DNA of 64,000 bases from contig NZ_QMDX01000010.1 in NCBI RefSeq assembly GCF_007421925.1, positions 62,001 to 126,000 on the forward strand, read 5' to 3'. How positions within the stretch are numbered: the first letter of the stretch is position 1; each line of letters starts with the position of its first letter. The translations under genes and the position numbers were made by a program. The stretch comes from Haloglomus irregulare (GTDB lineage: Archaea; Halobacteriota; Halobacteria; Halobacteriales; Haloarculaceae). Positions 28,495 to 37,646 of this stretch are shown here, piece by piece. The notes below the pieces were generated by a model. It ran no database searches, had not been told where the DNA came from, and was given only the letters and a program-made list of their open reading frames with translations.

Positions 28495-30216
28495 ATGCAC
28501 CGACACACCCAGCGCGGCCAGGCCACCGTCGGCTACGCCCTCGTCGTCGGCATCGCGCTCATCGGCACCATCACGGTGGTCGCGCTGGGAGCGACCGCGC
28601 TCACCGACATCCAGGACTCCTCGGGCGCGGGTGCCGCCGAGCAGGCGATGACCCAGTTCGACTCCCGGACGGCGCGGGTCGCGCTGGGGGACTCCAGGGA
28701 CCAGACGGTCAGTGTCGGGCAGACCGACGGGACCTATTCCGTCGACCCCGACGCTGGCTACGTGAGGATCGTACATACCAACTTCAGCGGCGGGACCGGC
28801 GGCGACGGGAACCGCGTCAGCGACGGTCCGAACGACGACGACCACGTCCTCTACGAATCGACGCTGGGGACCGTCCAGTACGAGGGCAGCGACACGGAGA
28901 TCGCATATCAGGCGGGCGGTGTCTGGCGACGGACCCAGTCCGGGAGCACGATGGTGTCGCCGCCGGAGTTCCACTACCGCGGGTCGACGCTCACCTTCCC
29001 GATCGTTCGAGTCAACAACGAGACGGCGCTTCCGGCGGGGATCAACGGCGTCCAGGCCGGGTCGGGTCGTGTCGACCTGCAGGTTTCACAGACCGGCGAC
29101 TCGCGGGATCTCTACTCGACGCGGCAGGACGGCTATCCGGACACCGACGGTGACGACGACGGCTTCGACGCCAACGGTAACGGGGACCCCTACGGCGGAC
29201 AGGGTGACGACAACGACGGCGACGGCGGCTACTACGACAACCCGGCGACCAACGGGACCGTCGTCGTCTACATCGAGTCGGAGTACTACCGGGCCTGGGC
29301 GGACTACTTCCGCGCCCGGACGGACGGCACCGTCGATACCAGCGACACACCGGACGGACTCGTCGACGGGAGCAGCGACCCGCAGGGCGACGGCGATGAC
29401 GAGGGCGTCGTGGCCGTCGAGCTCGCATCGACGGGCTTCTCCGGACCGTTCGGTATGCCCCCCGAGGGCTCCTCGCTCTTCCTGCAAGGGATCGGGGACC
29501 ACTCGCTGAGCGAGTTCGAGATCGACATGGTGCCGGACACACAGGACGCCGCGGACTTCTCCAACCTGAAATGGTCCATGTACGTGAGCGACGGCAGCGA
29601 ACGGTTCGAGATGCATCTCCGGCGCGGAAGCGGGAACGACAAGAAATGCGACGACGGCGATGGAACGGACCTGAAGGCGGACATGACGGTCTACTACTCG
29701 GACGACGGGGGCACGACATACCAGGGCTGGCACGGGGACGACGTGTTCGAGGCTCGGTGTGAGGACCGCGACGGGGACGGTACCGCGGACGAGATCGTCA
29801 TCACGGCCGACTTCGTCGACGACGAGGATGGAGACGGGAACGTCGACGAAGTCGAGCCCGGCGACCCGTCGCTCGAGTACGTCGGCAAGAGCGGCATGAA
29901 CACGCTCGTCAATTTCGGTATCGACGGCAGCGATACGGTGACGGACCCGTACGTCCCGGCGAACCAGGCGGACCACGGGTTCGGCTGGGAGACGAACAGC
30001 TACGAGCCCGGGAACGGCGACACCGAGAGCGTCGACCGTGTGGTGAACCACTACCTCTCGGTCCTCGGCCCCGGCTTCGACCTGACGGTCGATGACAAGT
30101 CCGGCGACACCGTCTCCGAGTCCGGGTCCGACGGCGTCGTGCGCTACGTCGGGGGCCCGTCGTTCGTGACGTACATGCACATCACGGAGAACGACGTGGT
30201 CGTCCGCATCGACTGA
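28495..30216 (+). CDS. Large Asp-rich pilin-like surface protein with calcium-loop motifs
   Basis: The product is 573 aa. The N-terminus GQATVGYALVVGIALIGTITVVALG (residues 8-32) is a type IV pilin-like anchor followed by QFDSRTARVALGDS. The rest is extracellular-type, with acidic DxDGDxDG-like loops at about 212-248 (DTDGDDDGFD) and 421-456 (DRDGDGTADE, DEDGDGNVDE). Those are the spacing of EF-hand or thrombospondin-type calcium-binding loops. Two Cys (KKCDDGDG, ARCEDRDG) could form a disulfide. A TATA-like GTTTATC lies 29 bases upstream. It converges on the eight-gene pilus-like operon. It could be a major or tip subunit, which is inference from context. Confidence 0.83.
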   Translation: MHRHTQRGQATVGYALVVGIALIGTITVVALGATALTDIQDSSGAGAAEQAMTQFDSRTARVALGDSRDQTVSVGQTDGTYSVDPDAGYVRIVHTNFSGGTGGDGNRVSDGPNDDDHVLYESTLGTVQYEGSDTEIAYQAGGVWRRTQSGSTMVSPPEFHYRGSTLTFPIVRVNNETALPAGINGVQAGSGRVDLQVSQTGDSRDLYSTRQDGYPDTDGDDDGFDANGNGDPYGGQGDDNDGDGGYYDNPATNGTVVVYIESEYYRAWADYFRARTDGTVDTSDTPDGLVDGSSDPQGDGDDEGVVAVELASTGFSGPFGMPPEGSSLFLQGIGDHSLSEFEIDMVPDTQDAADFSNLKWSMYVSDGSERFEMHLRRGSGNDKKCDDGDGTDLKADMTVYYSDDGGTTYQGWHGDDVFEARCEDRDGDGTADEIVITADFVDDEDGDGNVDEVEPGDPSLEYVGKSGMNTLVNFGIDGSDTVTDPYVPANQADHGFGWETNSYEPGNGDTESVDRVVNHYLSVLGPGFDLTVDDKSGDTVSESGSDGVVRYVGGPSFVTYMHITENDVVVRID

Positions 30217-30231
30217 GGCGGCGGGCGCAGG

Positions 30232-31092
30232 TCAGTCGTAGGTGACGTCGATGCGGGTCAGACTGGAGTAGACGTTCTCGACGGCGATGCTGCACTCGAC
30301 GGTCGTGTCGCCGATCGGTTCACAGGCACCGGCCCCGCTCCGGATGTCCTGGCTGTCGGGAATCTCCCCGTTCAGGTAGTCGAGCCAGACGCCCTGGCGC
30401 TGCCCGGCCGTCTCGATGGTGATGGTCACGTTGTACTCGGCATCACCGCTTCCGTCGGGGTTCGCATCCGGACTGGTCAGCGCCGACGGGTTGTCCTCGG
30501 CGATCTCCACCTCCTGTGACGCGAGCAGGGTCCGGACCAGGATCGTCCCCTGACTTCCGACGCCCCCGACGCCGCGGTTGCGCGTCTGGACGGTCGGGAC
30601 GATGGCGGTCCGTTCGCCGCCGTCGTCGGTGAACAGGAACCCGGGAGGGGTGTTGAGCACCGTCCCGCTCCGGTCCTGTCGGAACACGGCCCCGTTCGAG
30701 TATACCAGTTCCGGGCCGCTTTCGGCCGCGTAGACGATCGGGTCGATGCTGACTGACGAGACGTTCGACACCGACGCGTTCGTCTCGTTGAGGTTCTCCA
30801 CCTGGACGGTGATCCGGGTGCTCTCCCCGTATGTCATCTGCGCGTCGGAGAGTTTGACCTCGGTCGCTCGGCTGGGGGCGCCCTCCCGGTGGATGTCGGC
30901 GATGTTGTCCTGGAGCACGTCGAACGCCCGCTCGGCGTTGGTGACCCGCTCCGACGAGCGGGTGGATTCCAGGCCGCCGATGCCGGAGACGTAGACCAGC
31001 GCCACCGTCGCCGCGATGAGCGAGAAGACGAGGACGAAGCTGAGGACCTCGCTCACACCGCGCCCGTCGGCCGCGGGCTCACGCGTCCGCAT
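30232..31092 (-). CDS. Pilin-like single-span protein (last gene of pilus operon)
   Basis: From the ATG at 31092 (MRTREPAADGRGVSEVLSF) the product is 286 aa. A hydrophobic N-terminus VLSFVLVFSLIAATVALVYVSG is followed by ERAFDVLQDNIADIHREGAPSRATEV and a beta-rich exterior. Two Cys near the C-terminus (GACEPIGDTTVECSI) probably pair. It belongs to haloarchaeal families carried only as DUF numbers. Its start overlaps the preceding gene by 14 bases. Confidence 0.82.
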   Translation of the reverse strand: MRTREPAADGRGVSEVLSFVLVFSLIAATVALVYVSGIGGLESTRSSERVTNAERAFDVLQDNIADIHREGAPSRATEVKLSDAQMTYGESTRITVQVENLNETNASVSNVSSVSIDPIVYAAESGPELVYSNGAVFRQDRSGTVLNTPPGFLFTDDGGERTAIVPTVQTRNRGVGGVGSQGTILVRTLLASQEVEIAEDNPSALTSPDANPDGSGDAEYNVTITIETAGQRQGVWLDYLNGEIPDSQDIRSGAGACEPIGDTTVECSIAVENVYSSLTRIDVTYD

Positions 31093-31534
31093 TTCGGAGC
31101 ACCAACTCGTCGCTCGTTCGGTTGTACGACACTTGGATGTTCCCACCACCGATGTCGGTCGCGACGAGGGAGGCCTCCTGGACCGCCACGTCGACCCGGA
31201 CGGTGACCTCCGGGTCCACCGACCGGAGTTCGAGATGGGTCTGCGGGCTCGTTCGCACCGAGATGGTGTACTGGGAGCCGGTCACGGAGTCGGGGAGGTT
31301 CCGGGTGATTTTCACCTCGTCTGCGTCGGAGGCCGAGAGCCGGTCGGCCGAGGAGATGTCCGCCGAGACCTGCTCGCCGATGACCTCCAGCTGCGTCTCC
31401 GTGGTCACCTCGCGCTGGTCCTCGAGGAACCCGCCGCCGGCGATGAGCAGGCCCGTGATGAGCAGCGCCGCGACGCCGAGCGTCAGGGCGTAGCCGACCG
31501 TCGTGGAGACCGCACGGTCGTCCGGCCTACGCAC
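31079..31534 (-). CDS. Pilin-like single-span protein, 151 aa
   Basis: The N-terminus AVSTTVGYALTLGVAALLITGLLIAGG (residues 8-34) is followed by FLEDQREVTTETQLEVIGEQVSADI and a compact beta-rich domain ending SYNRTSDELVLRN. It has the size and layout of a minor pilin. It follows the 31541 gene by six bases and overlaps the next gene, so it is part of one operon. Confidence 0.83.
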   Translation of the reverse strand: MRRPDDRAVSTTVGYALTLGVAALLITGLLIAGGGFLEDQREVTTETQLEVIGEQVSADISSADRLSASDADEVKITRNLPDSVTGSQYTISVRTSPQTHLELRSVDPEVTVRVDVAVQEASLVATDIGGGNIQVSYNRTSDELVLRNADA

Positions 31535-31540
31535 GGCATA

Positions 31541-32728
31541 TCACTCCGGCTCGTTGGGGGCGACCCTGACCGTCGTGTTGTACCCGACCGATGAGGACCG
31601 GTAGTTGAGCCCGACCTCCGCCGAGTAGATGGCCGGCTCCACGTACGGACTGGCCTCGGTGTAGCTCTGGCCGTGCCCGTCGGAGTGGCGGTAGTAGTAC
31701 GACTCGAAGTCGTAGGAGCCGAACGAGTCGAGCAGGTTGTTGTCGTAGTCGTTCCTGAACTCCCCCTTCGTCCCCGCCGCGATGAACTGGTAGCCGCCCT
31801 CGATGGCCTCGCTCTCGACGAATATCAGCTGGGACGGGTCCGCCATCTCCGACTGGAAGTCGAACACCGCTTCGCAGGCTCCCTCCCCGCCCTCCACGGC
31901 AGCGCCGGAGACGTCCACGTCGAACGTCGCCGGGGCGTCGTCGATCTCGCAAGTCGTCGTCGAGCCGGTGCTCGTGTTGTAGTAGGTGAACTTCACGTCG
32001 TTCGGATCGCCGTCCGTGTCGGCCGGCCGGTATACCGCGACCGCGTGGTTGTACGACCCGTCGTCGGTGACGTCGTAGACTACGGTGAACGGTCTCGGGT
32101 CGTCGGCCGACAGGCTGGTCGACGTGGTCAGCTTCCCGAGGAAGGTCGGGACGTTGCCCTCGGCGTAGACCGTGGTCCCGTCCCCGATCCCGTCGCGCCG
32201 GACCGTCATGGTGAAGTCCCGGATGTCGGACGCCTGTGGGGTCAGAGCCCAGCTCGAATCGGTGACCAGGTCGACCACGTCGTCCAGTATCGGGCTCTCG
32301 CGTGGCGTGAACTCCCCGCCATCGTCCTGGATAACGCGGGTCCCGTTCACCATCGAGCCCTCGACGTACTCCGCGTCGACGTACTGCCCCCTGCGGGCCC
32401 TGTCGCGGATCTGGAGTCCGGACCACGCCCCGATGGTGGTTCGGAAGTCGTCCTCAAGGTCGCCGTACGTGGAGTGTGAACTGTTGTTCGTGTTCAGATA
32501 GGCGACCGAGCCGGCACCGCCCTGCGACGCGGCCTGCTCGAACGAGTCCACCTGCCCCGCCTCCCCCTGGTTCGAGCGGGTGGCGAGGTTCTCCGCGAAG
32601 ATGGCCGAGTTCAGCACGAGGGCGATACCCACGAGTGTGACCGCGAGCGCGAGCGCGCCGACGAGGATGAGTTGCGCCCGGTCGGCGCCTCCCGTGGTAC
32701 GGTCTCGCATTCGTGACTGTCCAGTCAT
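31541..32728 (-). CDS. Pilin-like protein, RAQL-type paralog B
   Basis: The product is 395 aa from the ATG at 32728 (an in-frame ATG at 32710 is also possible). The anchor RAQLILVGALALAVTLVGIALVLNSAIFAENLATR is nearly the same as in the upstream gene at 34138. The two are paralogs whose exteriors have diverged. The exterior is Tyr/Ser/Asp-rich with two Cys (TTCEIDDAPATF, GEGACEAVF). The function is unknown beyond the pilin-like layout. Confidence 0.85.
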   Translation of the reverse strand: MTGQSRMRDRTTGGADRAQLILVGALALAVTLVGIALVLNSAIFAENLATRSNQGEAGQVDSFEQAASQGGAGSVAYLNTNNSSHSTYGDLEDDFRTTIGAWSGLQIRDRARRGQYVDAEYVEGSMVNGTRVIQDDGGEFTPRESPILDDVVDLVTDSSWALTPQASDIRDFTMTVRRDGIGDGTTVYAEGNVPTFLGKLTTSTSLSADDPRPFTVVYDVTDDGSYNHAVAVYRPADTDGDPNDVKFTYYNTSTGSTTTCEIDDAPATFDVDVSGAAVEGGEGACEAVFDFQSEMADPSQLIFVESEAIEGGYQFIAAGTKGEFRNDYDNNLLDSFGSYDFESYYYRHSDGHGQSYTEASPYVEPAIYSAEVGLNYRSSSVGYNTTVRVAPNEPE

Positions 32729-32776
32729 TTAGCGTGGGGTGGAGTATACCTTTCGGCGCCTCGAAGCGGCCGTCGC

Positions 32777-34138
32777 TCACGGCGGACACCCCGCGTCGTC
32801 GCCGTCAGCGGTATGACGGACCGTTCGCGACCGCTCGTCCGTCCCGTCCGACACCGTGACCGTCACCTCGTACCCGTCCCCGAAGTCCCCGCCGTCAGTG
32901 AAGTTCAGACTGCCGGAGCCGCTCCCGTCGGCGACGCCGGTCGTCTCCGCCCGGCCGTCGCTGTCGTTGCGGTCCGTGACGTCCACCGTGACCGAATCCA
33001 GGTCCCCGTTCGGGTCCTCGACGGCCCAGTCGACCGTGAGCGAGGCCTCATCGCCGGCGGAGTCGTCGGCCACCGAGAGCGACGTCACGACCGGCGTGGT
33101 GAGGCCGTCGCCGGCCTGCGAGGGCACGACCCGACTGGTCGTCCGGCTCGTGGCCTGGGCGTCCTGGTACCGGAGCTCGACCGTCCCGGCGTAGATTGCC
33201 GGCACGCTGTGCGGGCTGTCGGCCGTGTCGTTCGCGTAGGTGTCGCTCGACTCACAGGCCGTCCCGTAGTTGAGACGGTCGACCTGCTCGTCCAGCGCCG
33301 CCTCGGCGGCGGTCGGTCCGTCCGTCCGGTCGACCACGAGGCGGTACGTTCCGGTCGCCAGGTCACCGTTCGTCACCGTCACGTCGTATGTGCCGGTGGT
33401 CGTGGCGACCCGCTCCAGCGCGTCGCAGTAGGCACCGTCGGCCGTCGGCCGGCCCGTCAGGGAGAGGTTCACGGTCCCCCCGGAGACGTCGCACTCCTCG
33501 ACGGTGTCCGACCCGACCTCGCTGACGGCGACCCGGACGCCGCCGTCCTCGTAGACGGCGACCTCGTGGGCCGGCGCCGTCGCCGGGTCCAGGGTGACGA
33601 CGAACGCGTCGCCGCTCCCACCGGTCAGCAGGTCGCCCAGCGTGGTCCCCGGATCCGGTGTGACGGTCAGGTCGAACGCTCGCACGTGCGCCCCGGGCGC
33701 CATCGTCCAGTTCGTCACCCCCCCGTCGTGGGGGCGCAGATCACCGCTCGCGTCGTCGTCGACCAGCTGCGTCCCGGCCCGGCTGTCGGTCGTCGTCACC
33801 CCGACGAGCGTCCCGGACTGTGCGCGCCGGCTCGCCAGCCGCGAGGAGAGGGTCTCGACACGCGGCTGGTACTCGTCGTCACGGAGCTGCGCGAACGGGG
33901 CGCCGGCCGCCGCCCGGTTCGAACTCTCGATGGCCGCACCGGTCCCGGCGACCGCCGCGCTCCGGAAGGCCCGGACGTCGGAGGCCGAGGCGTCGCTCTG
34001 CCGGGTCGCGAGGTTCTCCGCGAAGATGGCCGAATTCAGCACGAGTGCCAGGCCCACCAGGACGACGGCGAGCAGTATCGCCCCGACGACAAGGAGCTGT
34101 GCCCGTCCCCGGAGGCGACCCCGGGAGCGCCCGGTCAC
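32777..34138 (-). CDS. Pilin-like protein, RAQL-type paralog A
   Basis: The product is 453 aa from the GTG at 34138, whose G-T-G-A overlaps the stop of the preceding gene. After TGRSRGRLRG the anchor reads RAQLLVVGAILLAVVLVGLALVLNSAIFAENLATR. The C-terminal third is a fibronectin/cadherin-like stretch (VTSLSVADDSAGDEASLTVDWAVEDPNGDLDSVTVDV), a domain also common in adhesins and absent from paralog B. Four Cys are present. Translational coupling to the upstream gene is expected. Confidence 0.85.
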   Translation of the reverse strand: MTGRSRGRLRGRAQLLVVGAILLAVVLVGLALVLNSAIFAENLATRQSDASASDVRAFRSAAVAGTGAAIESSNRAAAGAPFAQLRDDEYQPRVETLSSRLASRRAQSGTLVGVTTTDSRAGTQLVDDDASGDLRPHDGGVTNWTMAPGAHVRAFDLTVTPDPGTTLGDLLTGGSGDAFVVTLDPATAPAHEVAVYEDGGVRVAVSEVGSDTVEECDVSGGTVNLSLTGRPTADGAYCDALERVATTTGTYDVTVTNGDLATGTYRLVVDRTDGPTAAEAALDEQVDRLNYGTACESSDTYANDTADSPHSVPAIYAGTVELRYQDAQATSRTTSRVVPSQAGDGLTTPVVTSLSVADDSAGDEASLTVDWAVEDPNGDLDSVTVDVTDRNDSDGRAETTGVADGSGSGSLNFTDGGDFGDGYEVTVTVSDGTDERSRTVRHTADGDDAGCPP

Positions 34139-34737
34139 ATGCGCCACACGACCACCTCGACGCGGACCACGTTGAACACGCCGCTGTCCGACACGTCGTT
34201 GGCGTAGAAGCTGTCGGCGACGCTGGGGTCGTCGAGACACGACCCCGTGTCCGTCGTGTTGTCCGCATCGACCAGACAGTCGTCGTCGTAGATGGTCACC
34301 GTCCGGCTCGCGCTGATGGCGTTGTCGCTCGGGCGACCCCGGTAGAGCATCGACTGGTCCACCCAGGAGCCGGTGGTGGTCTGGTAGGAGACGTAGACGT
34401 TGTACGCGATGCCGCGCCCGCTGTACGCCATCGAGAGGGTCTCACCGAACTCGTTCGGGGGCGGGCCACTCACGTAGAACCCCCGCGTCGCGTCGTGGAA
34501 GTTCTCTCCCGACTCGTTCCAGTACAGCACCGCGTCCTTCAGGTCGTCGTTCTCGGCGGTGACCGTCAGCGCGCCCTCCGCGACGGACTGCTGCTGGTTC
34601 TCGATATGCTGGCTGGACGTACTCGCCGACAGCGGCGTCACCGCCGTCACCTGCAGGGCGAACGTCAGGCTCGACAGGAGCAGGATGGCCGCGATGACTC
34701 CCTCCAGCGTGTGTGCCTGGCCGCGGTCGTCGGTCAT
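34135..34737 (-). CDS. Pilin-like single-span protein, 200 aa
   Basis: The N-terminus DDRGQAHTLEGVIAAILLLSSLTFALQVTAVTPL is followed by a coiled SSQHIENQQQSVAEGALTV and a beta-rich exterior with two Cys (DDDCLVDADNTTDTGSCLDD). It overlaps the downstream gene by four bases. It lies 64 bases after the 34802 gene on the minus strand. Confidence 0.85.
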   Translation of the reverse strand: MTDDRGQAHTLEGVIAAILLLSSLTFALQVTAVTPLSASTSSQHIENQQQSVAEGALTVTAENDDLKDAVLYWNESGENFHDATRGFYVSGPPPNEFGETLSMAYSGRGIAYNVYVSYQTTTGSWVDQSMLYRGRPSDNAISASRTVTIYDDDCLVDADNTTDTGSCLDDPSVADSFYANDVSDSGVFNVVRVEVVVWRM

Positions 34738-34801
34738 GCGAGTTCCACCGGAATATCGGTTGCCACCACGGCCGTCGCGTTGTTATACGTACCGTCCATC
34801 G

Positions 34802-35515
34802 CTACCACACTCTCACGAACACGGTCGCCCGGATCCCGTCGATGGTCACGATCCGCCGGGCAACGACGACCGAACCGCTATCCTCGGGCGGGTCCTCGCC
34901 GGCCTGGAAGGGGATGTCGTAGTCGCCATCCGAGGCGCCACAGTCGTCCCCGGTATCGAAGGCCCCGTCGGCCGACTCGACGATGGTCGAGGTGACGTTC
35001 GGGTACTGGTTCGAGTCCGGGTCCTCGTTCGCCTCGAGACAGAGCAGGTTCGGCGTCCCATCGTCGTCGGCATCGCCCCTGATCTCGATCTGTAACCCGG
35101 GCGAGAGCGCCCGGTCGACGCTGCCGTCCGCAGCGATTCCGGCGACCCCGAGCCGCGCGTGGAGGTAGTCCGAGTCACCGGAACCGTTGGCGACCTCGAA
35201 GTTGCAGTCGCTGTCCGTCCAGAGGTCGGCGCGGGAGATGTCGAACCGGTCCCGCGTCAGCTGGTCGTCGTTCGAGCTGTTCAGGTCCGCGTCGTTGTCC
35301 GGGTCGCCGTCGAGATTCTCCGGGGCGAAGAAGGCGATGGTACACGCCTTGTCCAGCACGTACGGCCGGTCAGGGTCCGCGAGCGTCCCCGCCACGAGCT
35401 GGCTGGCGGCCCGATCCGCGACGACGGTGTTCTCCGTGCCGCTGTCGGAGAACGGTTCGGCGATGTTGGGGGCGAAGGTGAAGACGAACGCGACCGTGAG
35501 CAGGAAGATGCTCAT
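34802..35515 (-). CDS. Pilin-like protein, 5' end displaced by apparent frameshift
   Basis: As read, the first possible start is the ATG at 35515 (MSIFLLTVAFVFTFAPNIAEPF), which falls inside the membrane anchor. Upstream in the same frame the DNA continues RDRAQTTLDFAVG without any start codon. RAQTTLDFAVG before a hydrophobic run is exactly the anchor start expected for this protein class, so the true N-terminus lies further upstream in another frame (see 35516-35619). The exterior is Asp-rich (DNDADLNSSNDDQ) with four to five Cys. It is placed directly after pilC, in operon order. Confidence 0.8.
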   Translation of the reverse strand: MSIFLLTVAFVFTFAPNIAEPFSDSGTENTVVADRAASQLVAGTLADPDRPYVLDKACTIAFFAPENLDGDPDNDADLNSSNDDQLTRDRFDISRADLWTDSDCNFEVANGSGDSDYLHARLGVAGIAADGSVDRALSPGLQIEIRGDADDDGTPNLLCLEANEDPDSNQYPNVTSTIVESADGAFDTGDDCGASDGDYDIPFQAGEDPPEDSGSVVVARRIVTIDGIRATVFVRVW

Positions 35516-35619
35516 GCCGACGGCGAAATCGAGCGTCGTCTGGGCGCGGTCGCGCCCGGCGTCAGAGGCGTCCGGCCCGGACTCGGGTCGGAGCCGAACG
35601 GGGGGGCTCTGGCCCGCAT
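35516..35619 (-). other. Frameshifted 5' end of the pilin-like gene at a C7 (plus-strand G7) tract
   Basis: The ATG at 35619 overlaps the pilC stop (TGATG), a normal operon junction, and opens MRARAPPFGS. Seven C bases (35600-35606, G on the plus strand) follow. One extra C would carry this ATG into the RDRAQTTLDFAVG frame of the downstream CDS and give an uninterrupted 272-aa pilin-like protein. Either the reference has a homopolymer miscall or the tract is a genuine on/off switch. Confidence 0.7.
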
Positions 35620-37646
35620 CAGAGGAACATGAAGGTGACCAGCGCGAACGTCGGCAGGACGACCGCGAACTTCAGTCCCGCCATGAGGCTCACGTCGCGC
35701 ATGTAGCCCGCGATGAAGCCGCTGATGATGGCCTGCAGGGTGACCGCGTGGAAGAACAGCATGTTCAGCTGGTCCACGTCCACGCCGCCGCTGAAGCTGC
35801 CACCGCTGCCACCGCCGCCGGAGGCCTGCTGTGCGAGGCCGGCCATCACGTCGAGGAACTTCACCTTGAGGATAGCCATCACGCCCAGCAGCGTCATGTA
35901 GGTCATGATGATGATGACCGTCTGCATCCGGGTCCGGGATTTCCGGTCCCGCTCGATGTCGTCCTGGTTCTCGGAGGCCTGAGCCGCCGTCGAGAGGACC
36001 TGCGTGATCTGCGACGAGGCCTCCTGAGCCTTCGAGATGAGCTTCATCGTCCGGGCCAGCCGCGGGATGTGGTACTTGTTGTTGAACTCGACCAGGGTGG
36101 TCTTCAGGCTGGTCCCGTAGTTCACTTTCGCGTACATCGTCTCGAACTCGTCGGCCAGCTTGCCCGAGGACGTGTCCGAGACGACCTGGATCGACTCCAG
36201 CAGCGTCATCCCGGTATCGTTCGCGCTGGAGAGCTTCCGGAGGTTGTCGGAGAGCTTGTCGGTGATGGCCCGCCGTGACCGGACGTTCCACTCGTAGAAC
36301 ACCGTCAGCGGAATGAAGTTGACGTACAACGGGACGTAGAGCCAGAAGAACGTCCCGAGGATGGGGTTGCCCTTGAGCCCCTCCCAGGAGGTCGGCGCCA
36401 GCCCGGCCAGTGCCGTGTACGCCAGGACGACCAGCGAGATGGGCAGGGTCAGGCCGAGCACCGCCAGCGGGTGGTCGCGGAAGAAGTGGTGGGGCGCCTT
36501 CACGATCTCCATCAGCTCGTAGGTGCCCTCGCGGGACTTGACGCGGTCGAACAGCCCGTACTCCCCGGTGTAGTTGTTGACCACGCCGAGGTCGAACATC
36601 GCGGAGTTCTCGGCGGCCGCGTCCGCGTCCTCGGGTTCGAGATAGCCGTCGCCGACCTCGTCCTGGACGACCGTCGAGACGAGGACGAGGAAGCCGGCGC
36701 CGATGAGCGGGATGAGTCCGTACACCGTCCCCATCAGCAGGAAGTCCTGGGCCTCGCCCAGCATCGACATGATGACGAGGATGATGATGAGCAACAGTGG
36801 GAACAGCGACAGCGTCATGAACATCTCGCCGAACAGCTCCAGCGTCTCCAGCACCATCTCCTGCTCCTGCTTCGAGGTCCGCATCTGCTTCTCCTTCTGG
36901 TCCTGGAGGAACCCCTCCATGTCCCCGCCGGAGTTGATGATGGACAGCATATCCGTGAGGAACTGGCTCAGTTCGTCGGAGGGCGTCTCCAGGGCCTGAT
37001 TCCGGACCGCGGTCCGGTAGTCCGTGTCGAAGTACTCCGTCTCGAGGACGATGGACTGGAACTCCTTTGCCACCTCGCCGTACGTGTCGTCGGCCTTGGC
37101 CATCGCCTCGAGGATCTCGAGCTGGTTCAGGCCGCCCACGGAGAGGGCGTACATGAACGAGACCGAGTCCGAGAGGAGGACGTTGATCTCGCGCTTGCGT
37201 TCGCCGGCGGTCATGTACGGGCGGGCGACCATCGACCCGAAGCCGAGGCCGAACCCGATGAGCCCCATCACGACCCCGGTGATGAGGACGAACGCCGGCA
37301 CCTTCACCGCGTTCAGCGTCGCCGCCGTCGACTCCCCGACCGGCAGTCCCAGCAGGATGGGCACGTCGCTCAGCAGGACCGTGAACACGAACCAGCCGGT
37401 GAACACGCCCAGCAGCCACAGGACCAGCCCGACGACGACCCCCACCGCGAGCGAACGGGAGAGGTAGATCTCGACGGTCTCGGACATCCGCGCCTCGGCC
37501 AGCTTCGTCTCCACGTTCGAGACGAAATCGCCGTCGTCGTCGAACAGCCGGTCGTACAGCGGGTAGAACAGGTCGCTCAGCGTGCCGCCTTCGCCGTACG
37601 AACCGCCCGTGCCCGCGCCCGCGCCGCCCGCCGTGTCGAGACTCAC
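35619..37646 (-). CDS. pilC: PilC-type membrane platform protein (type II secretion system F family)
   Basis: The product is 675 aa. Two T2SSF-like regions contain the cytoplasmic helical motifs SDSVSFMYALSVGGLNQLEILEAMA, DELSQFLTDMLSIINSGGDMEGFL and a second set (LRKLSSANDTGMTLLESIQVVSDTSSG). About eight or nine membrane spans are visible. This is the archaeal FlaJ/TadC/PilC type that, with the ATPase, assembles pilins into a filament. Its start overlaps the pilB stop by four bases (ATGA). Its stop overlaps the ATG of the next gene. Confidence 0.93.
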   Translation of the reverse strand: MSLDTAGGAGAGTGGSYGEGGTLSDLFYPLYDRLFDDDGDFVSNVETKLAEARMSETVEIYLSRSLAVGVVVGLVLWLLGVFTGWFVFTVLLSDVPILLGLPVGESTAATLNAVKVPAFVLITGVVMGLIGFGLGFGSMVARPYMTAGERKREINVLLSDSVSFMYALSVGGLNQLEILEAMAKADDTYGEVAKEFQSIVLETEYFDTDYRTAVRNQALETPSDELSQFLTDMLSIINSGGDMEGFLQDQKEKQMRTSKQEQEMVLETLELFGEMFMTLSLFPLLLIIILVIMSMLGEAQDFLLMGTVYGLIPLIGAGFLVLVSTVVQDEVGDGYLEPEDADAAAENSAMFDLGVVNNYTGEYGLFDRVKSREGTYELMEIVKAPHHFFRDHPLAVLGLTLPISLVVLAYTALAGLAPTSWEGLKGNPILGTFFWLYVPLYVNFIPLTVFYEWNVRSRRAITDKLSDNLRKLSSANDTGMTLLESIQVVSDTSSGKLADEFETMYAKVNYGTSLKTTLVEFNNKYHIPRLARTMKLISKAQEASSQITQVLSTAAQASENQDDIERDRKSRTRMQTVIIIMTYMTLLGVMAILKVKFLDVMAGLAQQASGGGGSGGSFSGGVDVDQLNMLFFHAVTLQAIISGFIAGYMRDVSLMAGLKFAVVLPTFALVTFMFL

